A stretch of 64,000 nt of DNA from the NCBI GenBank assembly GCA_004335635.1, contig QAXH01005269.1, positions 50,464-114,463 of the forward strand, given 5' to 3'. The stretch is from Chloromonas sp. AAM2. Its lineage: Eukaryota > Chlorophyta > Chlorophyceae > Chlamydomonadales > Chlamydomonadaceae. The position numbers and the translations under genes were made by a program. Positions 37,801-47,700 of this stretch are shown piece by piece (position 1 is the first letter of the stretch; every line of letters begins with the position of its first letter). The notes under the pieces are model-generated. The model saw nothing but the letters and a program-made list of their open reading frames with translations, was not told where the DNA came from and ran no database searches.

Positions 37801-37928
37801 GCAGTAACAGAGCGATGTCGGAGCCTGGATGGGATCCGTAGAAGCGGAGGCTGTGACTGATGCACATGATGGTACGGCCTTACCTGCGGGCCGAATGTTG
37901 AGAGCGTCCCTGCCACTTCGACTGGCAT
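34804..37928 (-). CDS. Sperm-tail PG-rich repeat (STPGR/SHIPPO) protein, ODF3/CIMAP-like
   Basis: Nine short exons on the minus strand join in phase: 37928-37884, 37417-37358, 36995-36903, 36739-36656, 36115-36084, 35878-35710, 35456-35295, 35133-35074, 34875-34804. They give 258 residues starting MPVEVAGTLSTFGPQ. The family's PGP-x-Y pattern recurs: RPGPGAYEAVTSVGKQ, DDPGPGMYEPASSIGNQ, SPAPNLYNVSHSLTK and a C-terminal VPGPGSYVV. Between repeats are GF/RF motifs (GNRFSTYKN, GSGDRFSQ) typical of this class. Such proteins bind axonemal or basal-body microtubules, several as microtubule inner proteins. No other domain is present. The exact orthologue cannot be told from sequence alone. A TGTAA signal lies about 45 bases after the stop. 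Confidence 0.88.
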
Positions 37929-38987
37929 CTCGGCCTGCCAGTTGACGGCAGCGCAAGTGCTTCTACCGGCCAAGCAGCACCTTTTGAGGGGGGCCCGACG
38001 AAGTCTGAAAGCACCCTACAGTTCTACAGGACGATGCTGAAGAGGGCCTGGAACGTTTGCTGTGCTTCTGTTGGCGCGATGGGAGCGTTCCCGGTCCCTG
38101 CTACTGCGAACCTTATTTGACTATTGGTCGTACGCCGGCCGTTTTGCTGCCTAGACGCTTTGACATTGGTATCGCTACCTGCGAAATTTCAGCTGCCTAC
38201 AGGCGAATTGCTTTACCAAACGAAGATTTGATAGCAGTCTGCACGTACGTCGGTGTGAACGTGAGGTTGCTTCAGCCATCAAGCATCTCTGGCAACCGTC
38301 TGTTGATGAGGCTTGTTGCTTCCCTCTGTGTTGCATTTCATGAGCTCAGCAACAGCATCCGGTATCTGTGAACTCAAAAAGAAAGAGTTTGCGTTGCTAC
38401 ATTCTGGCCGCAGCCTGAAAAAACGACCCACTGAGACACCCAAAATTGGCAAGTTTGCCACACTGGCCCCAGTGCTGTTTCTGGAAACTATCCCAGACCT
38501 GGCAAACATGTTCTTTTAGCTGTTGGGCCTTGCAAAGCAATCCACGCTACTACTGTACACGGGTATCCACTTGTTTATTATGCGATCGGGATTCATCGTT
38601 CCCCCGTGCAGAGCAGGTCAGAATCTTCAGCTTGCCGCATGGCTAACAAAACAGCTTGGGCCAACTGTTGACGGGTCTGAATTGCATGCATGAACAAAGC
38701 AGCCTGGCTGCCTGGCTGGAAAAACGCAGCAGCAGATCCTGTAAGGAGAGGCCATACTTCACAGCAAAACTGGTGGCCACCCCTCTGAATGCAATCAACT
38801 ACCGTGGTGCCTACTGAGTGAGGGAGAAGGACACGCAGCCAAGGGCACATGTGCATGCCAACTGGACCAATCTGCACACACACCAAGCCGGATACCAGTT
38901 CCGGCCTTATAACCTTCAGGACTTTATATGCTCAAACGTGCTAGCTAAGAAGAACAAGCCCAGTTTGAGACGCCGCACCGTCATCAA
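37929..38987. other. Intergenic region
   Basis: It lies between the 5' end of the PG-rich repeat gene and the 3' end of the chalcone-isomerase-fold gene, both on the minus strand. It includes a diverged MITE terminus (38486-38517: ATCCCAGACCTGGCAAAC plus T-rich tail). A CTACATTCTGGCCGCAG stretch near 38396 also occurs at 30767, where it is the acceptor of an F-box gene exon. No gene seen. Confidence 0.5.
38486..38517. repeat. Diverged solo terminus of the MITE family
   Basis: It matches the consensus TCCCAGAACTGGCAAAC with two changes, followed by ATGTTCTTTT. Confidence 0.5.
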
Positions 38988-41900
38988 CTAAGCCTGCTTG
39001 CGGCTTGCTCGCTTGACGTTCTCTGACTCGAGCAGCTGCCTTGCCCCCGCTGCCCAGACCTTCCTTGCAGGGGGGATCACACTGTTGCCGCCCATGAACA
39101 CCTCAAACAGGCCGCGGCTCAGGCTGATGGAACTGCACAGAGGGAAGCGGAGACAGACAAACCAAGCAGATGGCAAAGTGAACGCCTGAGGTGCGTGTGG
39201 GCCTAGTTTGACTAGATCACATATGGGATGCGTGTCGGCACAGTGAATTTTGAGGCTGCACAGCTCTGGCACAGGCAGGTAGCATGGCGTTAGAGGATAC
39301 GCGGGCTGTGTGTGGAGAGTTTTGGCCCCATCAAGGCCCAACGGCGACCAGGCAAACATGACGTAACCGCAGCCGGCCTGCCGCAGTGCTGCTGCAGTTT
39401 GCACACGCCTGCAGCTGCGCAAGCTTTGCCCCCACATCTCCACACAGCTTGCAACGCCTGGACATACCGTCTTGCTGCACATGCTTGATATTCTTGCACA
39501 CTTGCTTGCTTGAATAAGCCTGTGCTCCTGTTTAACCGTGAACTCGGCCCTTACTAGTTTCTACAGTCCACTGCTGGAGTGTTTATGCCTGGCACACACT
39601 GCTCTCGTGTATGGCCTGGCCATGGGCGCTTCTTGGTTTGTCTGCCCACCAGTTTTCTGTTGGTCGGTTGGGCCGCTTGGACAGCTACAGTGCCTCCACC
39701 CCACACACCTGATGCGCTTCTCAGGCTTGAGGTGCTCGTAGTCCCTAGACTCCCCTGGGTTAGTGATGAGGATGTCTAGGTCCCCAACAACGCTACACAG
39801 CATTACGATCTCAGTGCCGTTGACCAGCTTCTTGCTGTCAAACAGACTCTGCAAATGGTAGGCAGAAGCAGAATCACCGCATACGTCACTTCTTGGGCCA
39901 TATACGTCGATGTATGCATATAAGCCGTCTCCCGTTTCCAGGACGGGATAGTAACCGACAAGTGCCACGTGGCGGTTTCTGCACTTCTGATCCACTTGCC
40001 TGCTAGACGCTTGTCCCTTGCGTATCTAAATTACAGGAAATGGTGCGCCACTTTCATGTTAGTTTTATGTCTAATACTGCCCCAAACGGTCAAAACGGGA
40101 TTCTGAAAACGCGGAATACTGGAGACGGCGTATCCGTATGCGTATCCGTATGCGTATGCGTATGCGTATGCGGTGATCCTGGCAGAAGGGTATGGCTTGA
40201 TGCAGGACAGGCCGCAAATAAGGCATGGCGTGGGCATGCTAGACACGGCATTACGTGCAGATGTTTCAGCTGCTATTCACGCACCACCGTCCAGCTGTCC
40301 TTGCAAAAGAGGACAAGGCGAAGCAGGTTGGTTTGGATGCAGGGCATGAGTGGGCGCCCCAACATGCACGCCCAAGCCACCAGTGTTATCTGCCCCAGGT
40401 TTGCCCAGGAGTCCCGCCATGGCAACGTAACGAGCCATGCCCAGGACCGCATCTAGATGTGTGTCGTGTGGAGTTCAACCCACCTTGAACTCGTTCAGCT
40501 TATCCATTTCCCCTGCGACAGGCCAAGCAGACTGACATTAGCCAACCACACTGAATGCAAAGCAAAGAAAACAAGCAGTAGCTGGCACCGGATAGGACCA
40601 GACCCCGTGTGCTCCCATGTTGCGTCAGGGACAGGTTGCGGTCACATGCGCATGCACCAGTGAGCTGCCTCACCTGCCAGCGTCATGCGGGCCACTAGTG
40701 TGTCGTTGAGGGCCTGGGCAAACATGGGCCCCTCCACGTCGCGCACCAACCGCACCTGCAGGGCCCAGTGGAAGCAGCACTGCTCGTGAATCCCGCTGCT
40801 GCTGCTTATAGAGTTGGTGTGCAGTTACCCCCGTAAGCCAGCCACGTGTTAGTGACAGGTAACAAGTAGTGATGCAAGCAAGCAAGAGCTCCAACGATTT
40901 GCCCACGCACTACCGTACCAGCCACATGTTCTCATCACGACTTGTGCCGTCAGCAGCAATATCAAGGCTACATGCACCGCGCCTGCTCCTTGCAGACGTG
41001 TCACCGATTCACAGCCTGCCCTTCCCTGCCCTTCATGCCAGTATCATGCTCTGACTATCAGTGGTGTGCACTCGCCAGGAGTGCCTTGTTGAAAGCGCCA
41101 TCCAGCAGGGCACTGCAGTAGTCATCGTCGTTGGAGAAGAACCCGCCCCGCTCACGCACGCCCAGTTCCTTGGCACACCGGTCAGCCTCCACGTAGGCAG
41201 CCACAGAGTAAACCTGTGCCAGACACAACGTGGTTCATGTTTGAGGCATCTTCTGTGCCACTTGTGGGAGTACACACACATGCAGTGGCGATGCTGCACC
41301 ATCAGGCCTTTACCCCTGGTGACCTCTTACCACGCATGCAAGGTGCATGACTAGCAACACAGGGTTGGCTGTCGATGATGCCTAACATGCTTGCTCTGCA
41401 GGCCACTGGCCTTGCAGCAGCAACTGCCACCACCAGCTGCAAGCCATGAATGTATGGCAAAAGCGATGGCTTGTGGCATTCCATTGGATTCAGTACTATG
41501 CAAACACGCAGCGCCAACACGAGGGCAGGTGCTCAGGCAAAGACCACACCTGAACGCTGACGATCAGGATCTTCTTAGACCGGGTGCTGGCGCCCAGGCA
41601 GCGCATGGTTTCGCCGTCCCTGGACAGCACAGGACATCAGCGGAAGCAAGACAGCTGATGGAACCCAACACAGACAGACAGGCGCATACGGCAGTCGGAC
41701 AGGTGGATTACGGATGGCTGATATGCCTGCATTTGATAGGCTGGCCAGGCATTGGCTCTCGGGCTGAGAGTCCTTTGCTTGTAAACTGAGCTGAACTGAC
41801 AGACGAAACTGAGAAAACTGCCAGTGTCAGAAGATGTAGACGCATAAGGAGCTTGGCTTACCAGAACTTTTGTGCCAGAGGGTACTCAACATCGTCCCTG

Positions 41901-42097
41901 ATTTCATCCTTGACGGTGGCAGCTGTGGCAGTGCTGGGAAGGTGCTGAGCTCCTCCCAGTGAATGCCATGAAACCTGCATGGGATCAGGCGAGCTCGCGA
42001 GCGAATGGCTACAAAAGAGATAGTAGTCTCCAAGGCGTGGCCGGATTGTGACAGAGCTTTGACCCAGAGCAGCTACAATTCCTAGTACGGCGTGCAT
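38988..42097 (-). CDS. Chalcone-isomerase-fold protein, fatty-acid-binding type
   Basis: Seven exons on the minus strand: 42097-41862, 41619-41550, 41213-41076, 40755-40674, 40512-40484, 39848-39709, 39132-38988. They give 279 residues. Family segments in order: CLGASTRSKKILIVSVQVYS then VAAYVEA (CHI pattern LG.G.R.KK....VYAVG.Y), DYCSALLDGAFNKALLVRLV, RDVEGPMFAQALNDTL, KKLVNGTEIVMLC, LDILITNPG, and SLSRGLFEVFMGGNSVIPPA near the end. In land plants this fold includes true chalcone isomerase and plastid fatty-acid-binding proteins. Chlorophytes lack the flavonoid pathway, so the fatty-acid-binding role is more likely, but that is inference. About 60 N-terminal residues are not conserved and may be a transit peptide. 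The intron after ALL uses a GC donor (CTG|GCGAGT), which is needed to keep frame. Confidence 0.85.
40129..40172. repeat. (CGTATG/CGTATC)n microsatellite
   Basis: About seven hexamer units in an intron of the chalcone-isomerase-fold gene. A related CGTATA-rich stretch lies at 63572-63620. Confidence 0.9.
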
Positions 42098-42588
42098 GGG
42101 ACGAGGCCGGGTAATACGTGCAGGAGTCCAGTCTTGGATGGTGGTACCAAAGGCAAGGGATTAGCATGGCAGTGGCTATGGATTTAGCCGCAATCGAAGT
42201 TGTATCACAGCACCATACAAAGCAAAGCTAAGGACGCTGCAGCTGGCAGGTTCTCCAACTCTGAGGGTAGGCGTTATCGTCACCTTACCCTCACCCTTTA
42301 CCTTCGGCCGTGCGGGGGCCCTCAAGGTCTGGAAACAGTTCTGCCTGCGTGAGGCCCTGCATATGATCGCCAATAAACGTGCGTTGATCGCGAGCGCCCC
42401 CGCACTAGCACGAGAAATCTGCCGTCGTTTGATGTTCTTGACTCACGGGACCGCAAGCCGATGACTTTGCGCAAAGTTAGCGGCCGCCATCGAAAGGAAG
42501 ATAGCTTGGTACAATTTGTGCTCTTCAAGCCGCTCAACGCAGCTCTCTACAGCAACTAATTGTGTGGGAGTGGGGTATGAGAGAGTGT

Positions 42589-42872
42589 GACAGAGCTGCT
42601 GCTTCTGCTCCCACTCAAACACCAGGAGCTGGTACTTCTTTTGCTTCTTCTCCTGCTGCTTCTCCTGCTGCTTCCTCTGCTTCTCCTGTTGCGTCTCCTG
42701 CTGCTTCTGATCCTTCCCCTGGTGCTTCTGCTCCCACTCAACTGATACGTCAGCTGGTGCTTCTCCTGCTTCTTCTTCTGTTGCTCCTGCCCCTTCCCCT
42801 GGTGCTTCTGCTCCCATTCAAATTTCAGCTGATACAAGAGCTGGTGCTTCTCTCCTGCTGCTTCTCCTGAGA
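42589..42872. repeat. GCTTCTCCTGCT-type minisatellite
   Basis: Imperfect tandem arrays of GCTTCTCCT and CTGCTGCTT units are interrupted by a longer unit (GGTGCTTCTGCTCCCA, then TCAA) that recurs three times. It is open on both strands in several frames (Ala/Ser/Pro-rich on plus, Gln/Lys/Glu-rich on minus). That openness follows from the repeat composition and is not evidence of a gene. Confidence 0.85.
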
Positions 42873-43384
42873 TTGCCACGTGACTTTGGACAACAGCTCT
42901 GACATGTCTGGTTCTGATTGGTAAAAGGGTCCGAAAATCACCAGAAATGGGATTGATCAGTCACAAAACGAATTTTGTATTATGTAATGCACTCCTCGAG
43001 TCCGGGAACAATACTGACCAGTGGGCTGATGTGTGGTACCTGATGCCTTGGTAGCGGCGGCCATATCCGCCTCAGTCACCCAGCGTGTTGAAAAATTGTT
43101 TGCAAACAAATGCATCGCGCGTTGCAAACACCATGTTTCGTGCAGAATGCGCTCATTCCAGAGGCTTGCCAGGCGCTCCAGGGGCTTGTGCGCTGGAGTA
43201 TGGTGGGGGGGTTCCAAAGCACCCGAATTAAGAATCATGTCCCTGAACGAGAAGTATTGCGATACAACAGCCAAGATCCCATGAGTCAGCCGAGAAAGAG
43301 TCGTGAAATTTGTGATAAGAGACCAAGCAAGCACTGGTGTCAGAGTTTCTTGGGATGCTGAGGTACAAGGAAATGGTTGTCAGC

Positions 43385-43745
43385 TGTCATTGGGTGCAAG
43401 TCCGCCATTCACAACTAAGCTACTTACCGCATGCGGACCTTGCCCCATGGGCGTCTGGTTTGGCATTGGGGCGAGGTCCGTTATCCACCAGTAAGCTACT
43501 GCGCGGGGACCCTGCCCCAAAGATAGTTGCCGGTGGCCGTCTGGTTTGGCTTTGGGGCAGGGTCCGTTATCCATCACTAAGCTACTGCACGGGGACCCTG
43601 CCCCAAAGACAGTCACCTGCGGCCTTCTAGCCTGCTTTGGGGCAAGGTCCGCCATTCACACTAGGCTACAGCACGGGGACCCTGCCCCATACACGATCAT
43701 TAGCTGTCAGCCGTTTGGTTGTTGGGTAGGATCCACCATGCACTA
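43385..43745. repeat. Minisatellite of about 85-base units with internal hairpins
   Basis: About four tandem units with periods of 84-87 bases. Each contains AAGCTACTGC, a GGGACCCTGCCCC block, a GTCTGGTTTGG-like block and AGGTCCG-TATCC. GGACCCTGCCCCAAAG (43507-43522) and CTTTGGGGCAGGGTCC (43550-43565) are perfect reverse complements across a 27-base loop, and the next unit repeats the arrangement. Confidence 0.9.
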
Positions 43746-44758
43746 TACTATGTAAACTTCTTTCAAAGTTGTTTAGAAGGCAGGACGTGCCTAGATAAGA
43801 AAGCCGCACACTAGGATAGATCTTAGTAGATCTTAGTAGGACTTTAGCACACTAGGATAAGAAACAAGAAGGCCAGGAAGAAAGCCGACTGGAGCCAGTT
43901 GCACGCTTGATTCAAGGCCGCCTACCGCCACGCTAGTGGTGTGCTGCCCTAGCACCTGGAGTGAAGTGCCTTACTCGACAAACAGGAGAAAAAAATGGGG
44001 CAACAGCAAGGTCACTCTGCCACTTACAATACCTCGTTCGAGCTAAGTCGTCTGCAAAGGATTTACCCCAAGGACGAATGCCATTGTCATGATTGGCGCC
44101 TGAACAGGTATTTACCCTGCCCAGGGGAACCAACGGAATGATTGTAGGCCAGTAGCTTCCTCCTTGAAGTCCCTTAGTTTGTACAGGCCAAGTTTCATCA
44201 ATTTCAAACAAAATTTCGGCCACAAGTGAGTTGAATGGCAGGACGGTCCTTGCACACACATCATGCAAACGCTCGCCGACCACGGACATATTGTCACCGT
44301 CTCTCAAAACGAGATGCAGGCTCCAATGCTTGTCGTCTGGCTTGACGTTGCTCAGCTATGCCAGCGTGCGGCGGACCGGTCCGCGTGCAGCCATCTTTCA
44401 GTTCGGCGGACTAAGCCCAGGAGTAACCCAGAACATCCTACAATGTGATCTTGCATAGATCAGTAGCAATGACGACAGGGGTGGACACGGTACCACAAGA
44501 CACCTGTGTGACCCGAAAATCTGACCAAAGGACGTTTTCCGTTTCGCAAATTTTCGTGGCTGCGGCATCTCCTTCACTCATGCGGTGCAGCGATCGTCCT
44601 TCGAACCTCAAAACTGATACAGAACAGTGAACCGCACGAGCGCAAGGTAGCCTTGCTGCTGGGGCAGGCCACGACACCCATCTCATTGTTGTCATTGCGC
44701 TCACCAGATCCATAGGCGGGTGCATCCCTCGACAGCCTTGGGCACTAACTCAGCAACA

Positions 44759-47700
44759 ATGATGCACACACTGCCAACCATGGAGGTTGGAGTGCAGTCG
44801 GGGCGCAAGGCCTTTATCGGCTCCAGGAGCGGGGTGGGTGGAGGAGCACTCCTCTGATGCAGTCCTGATTGCCTCATTAAAAGATCAGCAACAAGTGTGA
44901 ATTACCTTGCCGTCTGCGCAGGTCCAGCCTGTGCCACCGCTGAACCGCCCAGTGCGCCAGGTAAGAAAGGGAGTGAATCTGCCAGATTTTGTGGGTCCAC
45001 CCTCCCTTTGTGCATGTCGCAGTCAACACTCTCGCGATCCTTGCAGGTTGCCTGCAATGTCGCTACTGGCCCAAGGCCGCAGCTGACCACCTTCAAGAAC
45101 ACTAAGCCAGTGGCTGTGGACTTGCGCGATGAGGGTACAGAGAGTGAGTCCAGTCCTAGAGGCGATTGTATACAGCGGGCCTGCGCAGCAACTAAGGACG
45201 GATCTGACCTTTCTGTCGAATTGATGTCCGTCTGCAGACTCAGGGCTGTTCACCAGCACCAACCCTGAATCACGTCGCGTCAAGCCCGACAACGTGGGCA
45301 ACCGTGTCCTCGTGAAGGTTGTGTACGTCGTGCTCGAGGCGCAGTACCAGTCCGCTGTCTCTACTGCCGTGAAGAGCATCAACGCCAAAAACAACAAGGT
45401 AGGTTGCAAGGCGCAGCATGCAGGCTGCATGGTCACAAGACATGTGTTATCGTGTACCTACGCGTGACCTGCATACGTACTTATGCCTGAACCTGCTTCT
45501 CTGTGTAGGTGTGCTTTGAGGTGGTGGGCTATCTGCTGGAGGAGCTGCGCGATGCCAAGAACTTGGAGGCCTTCAAGAAAGATGTTGAGGCCTCCAACAT
45601 CTTCATTGGCTCTCTCATCTTCATTGAGGAGCTTGCCGAGAAGGTGTGAGATGCATGGAAGACAGTTGCATGCATGAGCAAGAGCTGTGGCATGCGTTGG
45701 CACGGCTGTAGTCACCAAGGCAATATGTGCAGATGAATGCAGGTTCAGAGATGGGTGTGCCCAGAGTTATGCATGCAGGCGCAAAGCATGAGCCACTAGC
45801 AGCTACGCAGGCCAGCAGGTTACCTAAACCCACTAAACTGTCCAACGCATTGGGCCTTGGTTATGCTGTTGCGCAGATTGTGGAGGCTGTGTCACCTCAC
45901 CGCGAGAAGCTGGACGCATGCCTGGTGTTCCCCTCCATGCCTGCTGTCATGAAGCTGAACAAGCTGGGCACCTTCTCCATGGCCCAGCTGGGCCAGAGCA
46001 AGTCCATCATCGGTGACTTCATCAAGTCTGCCCGTGCGGTGCGTCAGGCTTGCTTGGCCGTTCAGTTTGGTTGCTGTCCTTGAGCTACTGGGCAGTCATA
46101 AGGGGGGTCAGCACAGCCATGTCAGGCAACCACGTGCTACACATGTCCAAGATATGGGCACTGCCCTGGCTTGATATGATACCCGTGTTTTGCGGGCCTA
46201 TGCACGTCGATTACACCTCATTCCGCATGATTCTGGCTTGCAGAACAACGACAACTTTGAGGAGGGTCTGCTCAAGCTGGTGCGCACTCTGCCTAAGGTC
46301 CTCAAGTTCCTGCCCAGCGACAAGGCGCAGGATGCCCGCAACTTTGTCCAGTCCCTGCAGTACTGGCTGGGAGGCAACACGGAGAACCTGGAGAACCTGC
46401 TGCTGTCCACTGCAGAGGTGAATCACAGGACGCTTCTGTTCACACCGCTCAAAGCCACTAGCATGCCTGGGGTAGCACGCACATCACGCTGTCAGGCAGC
46501 AACTTGAGAACCTGCTTGGAGTCACTCACTGTTACCTTTCAAGAATATTGTGTCTGGATGCAATTGTCAGACTGGACACATAGAATAGCCTTGTGTTCAT
46601 GTCACAGCGCCTGGTGCATACTTTCTGTTTGGCCTGCCTCGTCCTTGCAGGCATACGTCCCAGCGCTCAAGGATGCTGGGTTCAAGACTGAGGATCCAGT
46701 GCTGCCCCCAGACGTGGGCCTCTGGCACCCTCTTGCTCCCTGCATGTACGAGGATCTGAAGGAGTACCTCAACTGGTATGACACCCGCAAGGACATGAAG
46801 TTTGCACCAGACGCGCCCATCATCGGCCTGGTGCTGCAGAGGTCGCACTTGGTCACTGGCGATGAGGGTCACTACTCGGGAGTTGTGTCTGAGCTGGAGG
46901 CCCGCGGAGCCAAGGTGCGTCTCATGAAAAGGAAAGGCTGGTTCAAACTATCCGTGTAAAGTTGACCACTGCTTAACCTGAAAATGTGGCTTGCCTGGCA
47001 TCATGGTTTACCACTTCAGGAATGCATGCCAGATTCTGACGTTATATAACATGAATGTAATCACTTTGACATACGTAAAGCTTTGCATGTCCATGCTGCG
47101 TGTGACAGGTAGTGCCAGTCTTTGCTGGTGCCCTGGACTTCTCCGCACCCGTAAAGAAGTTCTTCTACGACCCTCTGGGCAGTGGCAAGGCATACGTCGA
47201 CACGGTCGTGTCCCTGACAGGCTTCGCGCTGGTGGGCGGCCCTGCCCGCCAGGACGCCCCCAAGGCTGTCGAGGCTCTCAAGAACCTGGACGTGCCCTAC
47301 CTGGTGTCCCTGCCTCTGGTCTTCCAGACCACCGAGGAGTGGCTTGACAGCGAGCTGGGTGTGCACCCTGTCCAGGTTGCCCTGCAGGTCAGTGGCAAGG
47401 GCTGCGCTTCATTCAATGCCTTTGGCAAGGCTTTATTTGCTCATTGGCCCCATATGCGACTGCTGCAATGTGAAGTGCCGTGGTTAAGCTGGGCAAGATG
47501 CATCATCGGCCATGACGAGCTGCTGAACTACAGCACGGACACCTAAGCCTTCACGTCCACTGATCAAACGTGTTATTGTGTCACTGCAGGTGGCTCTGCC
47601 AGAGCTGGATGGCGCCATTGAGCCAATTGTGTTCGCTGGCCGTGACTCCAACACTGGCAAGTCCCACTCCTTGCCCGACCGCATCAGCGGCCTGTGCTCA

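Larger units (their letters stand above)
42098..44758. other. Intergenic region between divergent genes, with satellites
   Basis: This is the shared upstream region of the chalcone-isomerase-fold gene (minus) and CHLH (plus). It holds two minisatellites (42589-42872 and 43385-43745). Two minus-strand frames, 42957-43334 (125 codons) and 43933-44307 (124 codons), have no recognisable motif; they could be remnants of a mobile-element gene, but nothing shows it. Confidence 0.5.

Noticed and set aside
42443..42879. Gln/Lys/Glu-rich minus-strand frames over the GCTTCTCCTGCT repeat
   Set aside because: Open in several frames on both strands because of the repeat; no unique coding sequence beside it.
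42957..44307. Two minus-strand frames of about 125 codons suspected to be transposase remnants
   Set aside because: No catalytic motif, zinc-binding motif or similarity to a transposase family could be pointed to.
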